Shown here piece after piece: positions 8,486 through 16,605 of a DNA stretch of 45,984 nt. The notes under the pieces were generated by a model that saw nothing but the letters and a program-made list of their open reading frames with translations, ran no database searches and was not told the DNA's origin. Origin of the DNA: an uncultured Saccharofermentans sp. (GTDB taxonomy: Bacteria; Bacillota; Clostridia; Saccharofermentanales; Saccharofermentanaceae); contig CAJOJI010000012.1 in the NCBI GenBank assembly GCA_905234715.1, forward strand, positions 11,479 to 57,462, written 5' to 3'. Both the position numbers and the translations under genes were made by a program. The stretch's first letter is position 1; each line of letters starts with the position of its first letter.

Positions 8486-9930
8486 ACATGAAAAGAATCG
8501 GAGCAATAATCCTCTCGGCAGCTGTTGCCGCATCCATTTTCGCAGGATGCTCACAGACAACAGAAACATCAGGAACAGCAGCTGCACCCGTTGCAGAGAC
8601 AACTGCGGCAGCAACTTTGCCTTCTGAAACCACTGCTGCTGAAACTGAGTACCAGAACCCCGAGTCGACTGCAGATCTTTATGGTGATCAGATCATGAAC
8701 TACCTTGATCACCAGTATTACTTCAATGGTCAGCCTGTTCCTTTATGGGAATCAAACTATTACATCATGGAAACCTTCTATACTTTAAGCCAGTATGCAA
8801 GTACTGCGGGTTTCCCTGTAACAACGATCGGCTGCCTTGATCTTGCTGCTGAGTATCCCGGTGATGAATTTGTCACTTACGGTGATTATTTCATTAAGCA
8901 GGCTGAGGATACCATTGAGAGCAAATGCATTTTGTGCCAGCGTGCTGCTGATGAGGGACTTGTTCTTTCTGAAGATAAATATACGAAGATCGATGAAGAT
9001 ATCGAAGCGTGGAGAACTTCTGTTGCTCAGCTCGACCTGACACTTGATGAATATTTCCAGATAGTATTCGGACCGAGTATTGATGAAACTGCATACAAAA
9101 AAGTCAGTGAGGTAGAGAGCCTTGCAGACGAGTATGTACAGTTCTATTATCAGGGTTATCAGGTTCCCCAGATAAGATATGTCTTTTTCCCTGCAACAGA
9201 TGCGGATGAACAGGCTGTAAAGGATGCCGCTTCAAAAGCCGCTAACGAGATGAAGGATGCATGCGAAAACGATCTGGAAAAGCTTCCCGGACTTGCAGAG
9301 ACTGCAAAGAATGCAGGAACAGATTTGGATTACGGTGATCTTAGCATCACTTACGAAGAGTTCCCGATCAATTTAGAGGAATGGGCATGGTCTGAAGAAC
9401 GTGCAGTAGGCGATCTCGATATCGTTATCGAGCCTGATTTAGGTTACTTTATTGTCGGATTCCTCGGAACAACTGCTGACACGTCAAAAGGAAACGCAGC
9501 ACTTTTTGAAGAGATCAATGCAGACATAGAAGCAAACACATACGACTTCCACACGGATGAGCCGTATCTTCCTGCACCTGCAGCTCCTACGGCTACACCG
9601 GCACCTGAAGGTGAGACACAGCCTTCAGCGGAGGTTTCTTTCGATCCCAATTCAACAAATCCTGCAACAACTACTGTTACTAACCAGCAGCACACAATGA
9701 ATTCAAAGGATGTTCTTGCAGTTGTACTGTATACGCTTGCAGGTGTGGCAGTTGCAGCTGTTGTGATCCTTCTCATTGCCGCTGCCGTGAAGAAGAACAA
9801 GAATGGTGCAGGCGCTTCTGAATCGATCGATGATGACGACGATGAAGATGAGTCTGAAGATGGTGTTTCTTCATCTGATGAAGATGAAGAAGACGAGGAT
9901 GACGAAGAGGAAGAAGAGGACGGCGAGTGA
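8482..9930 (+). CDS. Dual-anchored foldase-like lipoprotein, copy 1
   Basis: Function is unproven. I infer a SurA/PrsA-like chaperone role at the outer face of the membrane. The 482-residue protein starts with a lipoprotein signal (lipobox FAGC, Cys23) and a Thr/Ala/Glu-rich linker. A SurA-N-like helical region follows (about 65-225, including QYYFNGQPVPLWESN), then one degenerate parvulin-like unit (about 230-330: IRYVFFP, DYGDLSI, EEWAWSEE, LGYFIVGFLG). A Pro/Thr-rich stretch leads to a membrane helix (about 412-435), and the protein ends with about 45 strongly acidic residues predicted to be cytosolic. The start overlaps glf. It is the first of three tandem paralogues. Confidence 0.85.
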   Translation: MNMKRIGAIILSAAVAASIFAGCSQTTETSGTAAAPVAETTAAATLPSETTAAETEYQNPESTADLYGDQIMNYLDHQYYFNGQPVPLWESNYYIMETFYTLSQYASTAGFPVTTIGCLDLAAEYPGDEFVTYGDYFIKQAEDTIESKCILCQRAADEGLVLSEDKYTKIDEDIEAWRTSVAQLDLTLDEYFQIVFGPSIDETAYKKVSEVESLADEYVQFYYQGYQVPQIRYVFFPATDADEQAVKDAASKAANEMKDACENDLEKLPGLAETAKNAGTDLDYGDLSITYEEFPINLEEWAWSEERAVGDLDIVIEPDLGYFIVGFLGTTADTSKGNAALFEEINADIEANTYDFHTDEPYLPAPAAPTATPAPEGETQPSAEVSFDPNSTNPATTTVTNQQHTMNSKDVLAVVLYTLAGVAVAAVVILLIAAAVKKNKNGAGASESIDDDDDEDESEDGVSSSDEDEEDEDDEEEEEDGE

Positions 9931-9962
9931 CCGTTTTCGGCTAAGCATTAGTGTAATTACAG

Positions 9963-9988
9963 AGGCTGTCTCACGATAGAGGCAGCCT
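9963..9988 (+). terminator. Hairpin between foldase-like genes 1 and 2
   Basis: AGGCTGTCTC pairs with GAGGCAGCCT over ten positions with one G-T pair and a six-base loop. Only three T follow, so termination may be partial, which would let some transcripts continue into the next gene. The stem resembles the terminator after copy 3 (13256-13287). Confidence 0.55.
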
Positions 9989-10018
9989 TTCGAAAATATT
10001 AGAAACAGGAAAATTCGA

Positions 10019-11818
10019 ATGAAGATAAGAAAGACCGGAGCAATATTACTCTTAAGCATATTTGCTTCTTCATTATTTGCCGGATGCGGAAAGACGACGG
10101 CAGAAACTGATGCCACGATCGTTTCGGTTGAGACGTCTGCAGATTTTACTCTGCCTTCGGAAACGGATCCGGAGCCTGTAACCGATCCTGACGAACCCCA
10201 TTCATTTGAGGATGTCTACGGCAATCAGCTCAAGACTTATCTCAACCATCAGTATTATTTTGACGGCGAAGCGATTTCGCTTCAGGAGTCGAACTTTTAT
10301 TTCATTAAGGTGTTCCTTGAACTGAGCGGTGATGCAAACATGGGTTATTACCCGGTTACACCTTCCGGAGGCCTTGATCTTGCCGCAGAAGTTGAATTCG
10401 AGAATGATGACTATAAAACATACGGCGACCTTTTCGTTAAGCGCGCGGAAGAATCGCTTGAGACGACGCTCATTAAGTATAACCGTGCCGTCGAAAACGA
10501 AATCGTTCTTTCCGAGGATACCAAAGCTGCAATCGATGACATGATCGACAGCATCAGGGAAGAAAGTGCTGCGAAAGCCGGAATGACGCTTGATGAGTAT
10601 CTTCAGTTATATTTCGGAGACGGCTATGACGAGGCTGTGTTCAGAAAGATCCTGGAGAGATTTTATATTGCCGAAGCGTATTCCAAAAAGTACTGCGAGA
10701 ATTATCCGTTCTCTGAAGATGAGATACATGCTCCCAACATCAGATATGCTCTTTTCTATGCACCCGAATCTGCTGACAGCGATACAAAGGACAGGGCATA
10801 TCAGGCTGCCCAGAACATGAAGAATGCATGCAGGAGCGCAGCTGATCTGAAGGATCTGGCTCAATCTGCTTATGAATCAGGCATTGTCAGTGAGCAGGGC
10901 GACACCGTGGCCATGAGCAGCCAACTCAGCGGTTATTCCGAACTGAGAGACTGGGCCTTTGATGAAGACAGGGAAACCGGCGAGGTCGATATCATTTACG
11001 AACCGGAAGTTGGTTATTACGTAATAGGTTTTCTCGGCATACAGGATCAGATCAACTATGTGCCTGATATAAGATATGCGCTTTTCCCGGTTATAGATTC
11101 TGATACGAATTCAATGACTGAGGCTTATGCGGCCGCGAAAGACCTGAAAGATGCCTGCGGAAGCATCACCGATCTTACTGACCTTGCCGAGCAGGCTTAC
11201 GAAAACGGACAGGTAATAGATTACGGCGACAGCCTTGTTACCAAGGGCCAGCTTATAGAACTTAAGGCTTTAGAGGACTGGGCCTACGATGAAAACAGGA
11301 CTGAGGGCGAGATGGATATCGTCTATGTGTCCGGATACGGTTACTTCGTTGTCGGCTATATCAGAACGGAAATGGAGATTTCCGATCTGCTTACAAATAT
11401 CGCAATGAAGGATCTTAACAATTCCGCTCTTGCAGAGGCAAAGAACGGCACTCACGAATTTCACACAGATGATGAATACCGTCCTGCTCCTGTGGCTCCT
11501 ACCGCTACACCGGTGCCGGAGATAGAGCTTCCTGATGACAGCGCTGAAGAAACGGCTGTTAACCCCGCTGCCACGGAGCCTTCCGAGCCTGCAGGCCAGA
11601 CTCAGCAGAAGAGTTCAATGAAGACCACCGATGTTCTTGTCGTAGTATTCTTCACTTTGGCGGGAGTTGCGATCGGTGCGGTAATCGTCGTGCTTATCAT
11701 GCTGGCATTAAAGAACAGCAGGAAGGGCACAGATAATTCCGAAGAACAGCAGGATGAGGATCCTGACAGTGAAGAAACGCCTGAGGATGACGGCGAAAAA
11801 GAGGATGAAAGATCCTGA
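10019..11818 (+). CDS. Dual-anchored foldase-like lipoprotein, copy 2 (two parvulin-like units)
   Basis: This is a paralogue of the preceding gene, 599 residues long. It has lipobox FAGC with Cys23, an acidic linker, and the same SurA-N-like region (YGNQLKTYLNHQYYFDGEAISLQESNFYF). Two parvulin-like units follow in tandem. The first starts at NIRYALFYAPE and the second at DIRYALFPVID, and they end VGYYVIGFLG and YGYFVVGYIR. The second keeps the GDSLVTKGQ...EDWAYDENR...GEMDIVY pattern of a PPIC fold. After a Pro-rich stretch comes a membrane helix (about 540-563) and an acidic tail of about 35 residues. The extra unit accounts for its length relative to its neighbours. Isomerase activity is not assured. 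Confidence 0.85.
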   Translation: MKIRKTGAILLLSIFASSLFAGCGKTTAETDATIVSVETSADFTLPSETDPEPVTDPDEPHSFEDVYGNQLKTYLNHQYYFDGEAISLQESNFYFIKVFLELSGDANMGYYPVTPSGGLDLAAEVEFENDDYKTYGDLFVKRAEESLETTLIKYNRAVENEIVLSEDTKAAIDDMIDSIREESAAKAGMTLDEYLQLYFGDGYDEAVFRKILERFYIAEAYSKKYCENYPFSEDEIHAPNIRYALFYAPESADSDTKDRAYQAAQNMKNACRSAADLKDLAQSAYESGIVSEQGDTVAMSSQLSGYSELRDWAFDEDRETGEVDIIYEPEVGYYVIGFLGIQDQINYVPDIRYALFPVIDSDTNSMTEAYAAAKDLKDACGSITDLTDLAEQAYENGQVIDYGDSLVTKGQLIELKALEDWAYDENRTEGEMDIVYVSGYGYFVVGYIRTEMEISDLLTNIAMKDLNNSALAEAKNGTHEFHTDDEYRPAPVAPTATPVPEIELPDDSAEETAVNPAATEPSEPAGQTQQKSSMKTTDVLVVVFFTLAGVAIGAVIVVLIMLALKNSRKGTDNSEEQQDEDPDSEETPEDDGEKEDERS

Positions 11819-11911
11819 GTCTTAAGGGCATTTTCCCGCCGCTAATGACTTTCAGGGTGTTGATGTAGTAGACTATACCAATATTTCACAAGGTGACGAA
11901 GGAAAAACAAT

Positions 11912-13234
11912 ATGAAAAAACTCGGTGCGTTAATTCTTATCACAGTTATGATCCTGGCTGTTTTCACCGGATGCAGCAATTCCGGTACCGTTTCAGTCGC
12001 TTCGGCAACATACCAGCCGCTGATCGATAATTACGGCGACCAGCTGCCTCTGTATCTCGACAGACAGTATTACTTTGACGGACAGCCCGTTTCGATTCCC
12101 GAAACGAATTTCTATTTCATCAATGCTTTTTTCGATCTCAGCACTTATGCAATGTACGGTTATTTCCCGGCAACCGCTAAGGGATATATCGATCTTTCAG
12201 CTGAATGTCCTGAGGAAGGTTATACAACATACGGCGACTATTTCGTTAAGTATGCCGAGAACTCTCTTGAGAGCACATGCATTCTGATTGCACGTGCGGA
12301 AGCTGAAGGTGTAACACTTTCAGAAGAATCCAAGGCATCCATCGAGTCTTCATTGACTGAAATGAGGACAAACAAAGCAGCAACCGCCGGATTGACTCTT
12401 GATGAATACCTCCAGTCTTATTACGGTCCCGGAAACGACGAGGCTACCTTCAAGCAGATCCTTGAGAGATATTATCTTGCAGATGAGTATTCCCGCTATT
12501 ACTGCAGCAAGCCCGAGAACAATGCCGAAGGTCAGGCTGCTAAGGAAGCAGCTCTTGCAGCAGCAAACAGCATGAAGGATCAGTGCACGACGATCGATGA
12601 TCTTACAGCTCTTGCACAGGCAGCTCAGCAGGCAGGCGATGTTTTGGATCAGGGCGATATCGCAGTCCCCAAGGGCCAGATGGTTCCCAAGTTTGAGGAG
12701 TGGGCTTACGAAGAAGGCAGAACAGTAGGCGAACTCGACGTCATCTATGCCCCTGAATACGGCTATTTCGTAGTCGGATATCTCGGTGTTGACGATTCAA
12801 CCGGTGTTCCGAATGTCAGATATGCTCTTTTCTATGCGCCCGAAAACGATGATTCGGCACTCGAAGCATTGAGCAAGGAACTCCTTCAGGAGATCGATGA
12901 GAAGAAGCACGATTTCCACTATACCCAGGCAACGGTTTCTTCAATGACCACCACGGATGTTCTTATCGTTGTATTCCTTACGCTTGCAGGCGTTTGCATC
13001 GTGGCAGTTGTTATCATCCTGATCGCGTATGCAACGAAGAAGAACAAGGGCGGCGCTTCAAAGGCTAAAGTTTCTTCCAAGCCTTCAAATTCAAAGAACA
13101 AGCAGGCAAATAAGCCCAAGCCTTCAAAGCCTTCCAAAAAGCAGGAAGAGGAAGAAGACGAGGATGATGAAGACGAAGAATACGACGAAGATGACGAAGA
13201 CGACGAGGACGAAGAAGAGGAAGACGACGAGTAA
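11912..13234 (+). CDS. Dual-anchored foldase-like lipoprotein, copy 3 (very acidic tail)
   Basis: This third paralogue has 440 residues. It has lipobox FTGC with Cys21 and almost no linker before the SurA-N-like region (YGDQLPLYLDRQYYFDGQPVSIPETNFYF). Its parvulin-like unit is the least degenerate of the set: QGDIAVPKGQMVPKFEEWAYEEGRTVGELDVI, then YGYFVVGYLG. A second unit is cut short: NVRYALFYAPE is present but only about 25 further residues follow. A membrane helix (about 351-375) leads into a Lys/Ser/Pro-rich stretch and then a run of about 35 residues that is nearly all Glu and Asp. A strong terminator follows, so the tandem set ends here. Confidence 0.85.
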   Translation: MKKLGALILITVMILAVFTGCSNSGTVSVASATYQPLIDNYGDQLPLYLDRQYYFDGQPVSIPETNFYFINAFFDLSTYAMYGYFPATAKGYIDLSAECPEEGYTTYGDYFVKYAENSLESTCILIARAEAEGVTLSEESKASIESSLTEMRTNKAATAGLTLDEYLQSYYGPGNDEATFKQILERYYLADEYSRYYCSKPENNAEGQAAKEAALAAANSMKDQCTTIDDLTALAQAAQQAGDVLDQGDIAVPKGQMVPKFEEWAYEEGRTVGELDVIYAPEYGYFVVGYLGVDDSTGVPNVRYALFYAPENDDSALEALSKELLQEIDEKKHDFHYTQATVSSMTTTDVLIVVFLTLAGVCIVAVVIILIAYATKKNKGGASKAKVSSKPSNSKNKQANKPKPSKPSKKQEEEEDEDDEDEEYDEDDEDDEDEEEEDDE

Positions 13235-13255
13235 TCGTTAAACATCTTGAAATTC

Positions 13256-13293
13256 AAGGGCTGTTTCACAAAAGTGGGGCAGCCCTTTTATTT
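13256..13293 (+). terminator. Terminator after the foldase-like gene cluster
   Basis: A 14-position stem (AAGGGCTGTTTCAC with GTGGGGCAGCCCTT, several G-T pairs) closes a four-base A loop and is followed by TTATTTA. It ends the glf-foldase unit before gatC. Confidence 0.85.
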
Positions 13294-13365
13294 ACTTAAA
13301 AATAAGGGCATGATAAAATTCTATGATTGCAGTATTATCGAAATTTGTATTAGGAGTGTAATTTC

Positions 13366-13653
13366 ATGGAGATTACCAAGGATCTGGTTCAGTATCTCGA
13401 GAATCTCGGAAGACTCGAACTGAGCCCGGAAGATGAAGAAAAGACACAGAAAGCTTTGGGCGATATCTTAGGTTATTTCGACCAGTTGAACGAGCTTGAT
13501 ACCGAAGGCGTTGAGCCGTTAAGCCACGCTGCAGGCGTATCGAACGTAACACGTGAAGACGTTATCGCAAACGAAGATATGAGGGATGCGGTCTTAAGCA
13601 ACGCACCCGAGACAAAGGACGGTACGATCCTCGTACCGAAGACCTTTGATTAA
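13366..13653 (+). CDS. gatC: Asp/Glu-tRNA amidotransferase subunit C
   Basis: GatC is the small subunit that wraps GatA and GatB together in the transamidosome-type enzyme that converts Glu-tRNA(Gln) and Asp-tRNA(Asn) to the amidated forms. The 95-residue length is typical. Visible features are LARLELSPEDEEK-like LGRLELSPEDEEK, the ILGYFDQLNELDTEGVEPLSH core, and the C-terminal APETKDGTILVPKTFD. The ATG follows AGGAGTGTAATTTC. gatA starts 11 bases downstream. Confidence 0.95.
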   Translation: MEITKDLVQYLENLGRLELSPEDEEKTQKALGDILGYFDQLNELDTEGVEPLSHAAGVSNVTREDVIANEDMRDAVLSNAPETKDGTILVPKTFD

Positions 13654-13664
13654 GGGGTGTGCAC

Positions 13665-15161
13665 ATGACTGATATCGAAATTAGAAAACTCGGAGCCCTT
13701 GAGATAGGCTCGGCAATAAAGGAAGGAAAGATCACTTCTGTCCAGGCGACAAAGGCTTTCCTCGATGCAATAGATTCGATCGACGGTGATTACAAGACAT
13801 ACATCACAGTGATAAGAGACGAGGCTCTCGCAAAGGCTCAAAAGACTGACGAGGCCATCAAGGCAGGAACGCTCACAGGTCCTCTGGCAGGCGTTCCGAT
13901 CGCTATCAAGGACAATATCTGCACTAAGGGAATCAAGACAACCTGCGCATCCAAGATGCTCGGCAACTTTGTTCCTCCCTACGATGCTGAAGTTATCCGC
14001 AAGATAGAAGATGCCGGAATGATCATTCTCGGCAAGACAAACATGGACGAGTTCGCAATGGGCTCCACAACCGAGACGAGCTATTTCGGTGCCACATCCA
14101 ATCCCTGGGATAAGGACAGGGTACCGGGCGGTTCATCAGGCGGTTCCGCAGCATGTGTAGCTGCAGCTCTGGCTCCTGTTGCTTTGGGTTCCGATACAGG
14201 CGGATCCATCAGACAGCCTGCTTCTTTCTGCGGCGTTACCGGCCTTAAGCCCACATACGGTTCCGTATCAAGATACGGCCTTGTTGCTTTCGCTTCCTCT
14301 CTGGACCAGATCGGCCCCATCGCAAGAAAAGCGGAAGACATTGCAGCCGTTTACAACGTAATCAGCGGAAAAGACCAGAAGGACCAGTCTTCTTTGGAAT
14401 CAGAGAAGATCGACATGGACGCTGTTGCAAATTACAGCCTTGAAGGCAAGAAGTTCGGTATTCCGGAAGAATACATCGGCGACGGTATCGATGCCGACGT
14501 TAAGAAGGCAGTTCTTGATGCCGTTGAAGTACTTAAGTCAAAGGGCGCTACTGTTGAGACATTCTCAATGCCGATAATCAAGTATGCAATCCCGACTTAC
14601 TACATCATCTGCTGCGCTGAGGCATGCTCCAACCTGTCAAGATACGACGGCGTTAAGTACGGCTACAGACCTGAGGGTATCGAAGATCTCGGCCAGCTCT
14701 ATATCAAATCCAGAAGCGAAGGATTCGGCCTTGAGGTCAAGAGAAGGATCATGCTCGGTAACTTCGTTCTGTCTTCAGGCTACTATGATGCTTACTACAA
14801 CAAGGCATTGAGAGTAAAGAACCTCATCAAGCAGGCTTTCGATGAGGCTTTTGCAAAATACGATGCTATCCTTGGACCTGTTGCACCTACTGCAGCATTA
14901 AAGAAGGGCGAGAGCCTTTCAGATCCTTTGAAGATGTACCTGGGCGATATCTGCACGGTACTCATCAACATCGTCGGCATCCCCGCAATGTCCGTACCCT
15001 GCGGCTTCACATCCGAGGGACTTCCCGTAGGTCTTCAGATCATGGGCGACAGATTTGCAGAACAGACAGTTACAGGCGTGGCTTCCGCTTATCAGAAGGC
15101 CGTTGCCGCTGAGGGCTTCGAAAACAGAATCCCTGAAGAAGTCTTAAGAGGGGAGGGCTGA
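13665..15161 (+). CDS. gatA: Asp/Glu-tRNA amidotransferase subunit A (amidase)
   Basis: GatA releases ammonia from glutamine for transamidation of misacylated tRNA. It has the amidase-signature catalytic set: Lys in PIAIKDNI, the GGSSGGSAA loop, and Ser in GSDTGGSIRQPA. The C-terminal MSVPCGFTSEGLPVGLQIMG is also diagnostic. I take the ATG at 13665, about 500 residues, because AAGGGGTG (13652-13659) is well placed for it. A GTG two codons earlier at 13659 is in frame but lies too close to that site. It is sandwiched between gatC and gatB. Confidence 0.96.
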   Translation: MTDIEIRKLGALEIGSAIKEGKITSVQATKAFLDAIDSIDGDYKTYITVIRDEALAKAQKTDEAIKAGTLTGPLAGVPIAIKDNICTKGIKTTCASKMLGNFVPPYDAEVIRKIEDAGMIILGKTNMDEFAMGSTTETSYFGATSNPWDKDRVPGGSSGGSAACVAAALAPVALGSDTGGSIRQPASFCGVTGLKPTYGSVSRYGLVAFASSLDQIGPIARKAEDIAAVYNVISGKDQKDQSSLESEKIDMDAVANYSLEGKKFGIPEEYIGDGIDADVKKAVLDAVEVLKSKGATVETFSMPIIKYAIPTYYIICCAEACSNLSRYDGVKYGYRPEGIEDLGQLYIKSRSEGFGLEVKRRIMLGNFVLSSGYYDAYYNKALRVKNLIKQAFDEAFAKYDAILGPVAPTAALKKGESLSDPLKMYLGDICTVLINIVGIPAMSVPCGFTSEGLPVGLQIMGDRFAEQTVTGVASAYQKAVAAEGFENRIPEEVLRGEG

Positions 15162-15165
15162 TAAC

Positions 15166-16605
15166 ATGCAGGATTATGAGATGGTAATAGGCCTCGAAGT
15201 ACACTGCGAGCTCTCGACAGAATCAAAGATCTTCTGCGGATGCTCCGCCAAGTTCGGAGGCGAGCCCAATACACACGTATGCGAAGTCTGTTCCGGTATG
15301 CCGGGTACACTTCCTACACTTAACAGACAGGTAGTCGAGTATGCCGTAAAGGCAGGACTCGCGCTTAACTGCGAGATCACAAGAAACAACAAGTTCGACC
15401 GTAAGAACTATTTCTATCCCGACCTTCCGAAGGCATATCAGATATCACAGCTCTACTATCCGATCTGCAGGAACGGTCATGTCGACATTAAGACATCACA
15501 GGGCATGAAGTCCATCGGCATTCACGAGATCCACATGGAAGAGGATGCCGGCAAGCTCGTACACGATCCCGTTACGGGCATGACCATGGTCGACTTCAAC
15601 CGTTGCGGCGTCCCGCTCCTTGAGATCGTTTCTGAGCCTGACTTCAGAAGCGGTGAAGAGGTTATCGCATATCTCGAAAAGTTAAGAGATACGATGCAGT
15701 ATCTCGGCATTTCCGACTGCAAGATGCAGGAAGGTTCCATGAGAGCAGACGTCAACCTTTCAGTACGTCCCAGAGGCCAGAAGGAATTCGGCACAAGGAC
15801 GGAGATGAAGAATATCGCATCCCTCAAGGCTATCGAGAGGGCTATCGAATATGAGCGTGACAGACAGATCGACCTCATCGAAGAGGGCGGCAAGGTTGTC
15901 CAGGAAACAAGACGCTGGGACGACGAGCAGGAATACACATACTCCATGCGTTCAAAGGAAAATGCACAGGATTACAAATATTTCCCTGATCCCGACCTCA
16001 TGCCGATCAACATCTCCGATGAGTTCCTCGCAAAGGTAAAGGCCGAGCTCCCCGAGTTTGCCGATGCAAAGCGCGAGAGATACGTAAATGAACTGGGTCT
16101 CCCTGAATACGATGCGGAGATCATCACGGGAACACCCGCATTGGTCAAGGTTTTCGAGGCTGCATGCGAAGTAACTTCAAAGCCTAAGGACTGCTCCAAC
16201 TGGCTCATGACAGACCTTCTCAAGCTCGCCAAGGACGCCAAGGTCCTTGCTGCCGACATCGATTTCGACGGTAAGGTCATGGGTAAGATAATCAACCTCG
16301 TAAATGAGGGAAAGATCAACCGTAAGTCAGGCCAGAAGGCATTAGAAGAGGCTTTCCTCAACGGAACAGATCCCGAGAAGTACATCGCCGACAACGGTCT
16401 GGCTCTGGTATCCGATGCCGGTTCTATCGAGCCTGTCATCAAGGAGATCATTGCCGCCAACGAGAAGGCCGTATCAGGCTATCTTGCAGGCGAAGAGAAG
16501 AACCTCACATTCCTTATCGGCCAGTCAATGCGTGCCCTCAAGGGTAAGGCAGACCACCAGGTCGTAAGGCAGACACTGATCGATCTTCTTAACGGAATGA
16601 AATAA
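15166..16605 (+). CDS. gatB: Asp/Glu-tRNA amidotransferase subunit B
   Basis: GatB binds the misacylated tRNA, phosphorylates the acyl group and accepts the ammonia from GatA. At 479 residues it is full length. It starts with EMVIGLEVHCELST and carries the zinc Cys set CGCSAKFGG and CEVCSGMPGTLPTLN. RKNYFYPDLPKAYQISQ, HMEEDAGKL, DFNRCGVPLLEIVSEPD and EMKNIASLKAIERAIEYE are hallmark motifs. The C-terminal YqeY-like tail domain is complete. Its TAA overlaps the ATG of the next gene by one base. Confidence 0.97.
   Translation: MQDYEMVIGLEVHCELSTESKIFCGCSAKFGGEPNTHVCEVCSGMPGTLPTLNRQVVEYAVKAGLALNCEITRNNKFDRKNYFYPDLPKAYQISQLYYPICRNGHVDIKTSQGMKSIGIHEIHMEEDAGKLVHDPVTGMTMVDFNRCGVPLLEIVSEPDFRSGEEVIAYLEKLRDTMQYLGISDCKMQEGSMRADVNLSVRPRGQKEFGTRTEMKNIASLKAIERAIEYERDRQIDLIEEGGKVVQETRRWDDEQEYTYSMRSKENAQDYKYFPDPDLMPINISDEFLAKVKAELPEFADAKRERYVNELGLPEYDAEIITGTPALVKVFEAACEVTSKPKDCSNWLMTDLLKLAKDAKVLAADIDFDGKVMGKIINLVNEGKINRKSGQKALEEAFLNGTDPEKYIADNGLALVSDAGSIEPVIKEIIAANEKAVSGYLAGEEKNLTFLIGQSMRALKGKADHQVVRQTLIDLLNGMK

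Noticed and set aside
7658..8614. Long minus-strand frame opposite glf
   Set aside because: It is a shadow of glf with Leu/Val-rich composition; glf has clear FAD and substrate motifs on the + strand.
12919..13269. Minus-strand frame encoding a poly-Ser protein
   Set aside because: It is only the complement of the Glu/Asp codon run of foldase copy 3, with no ribosome site.
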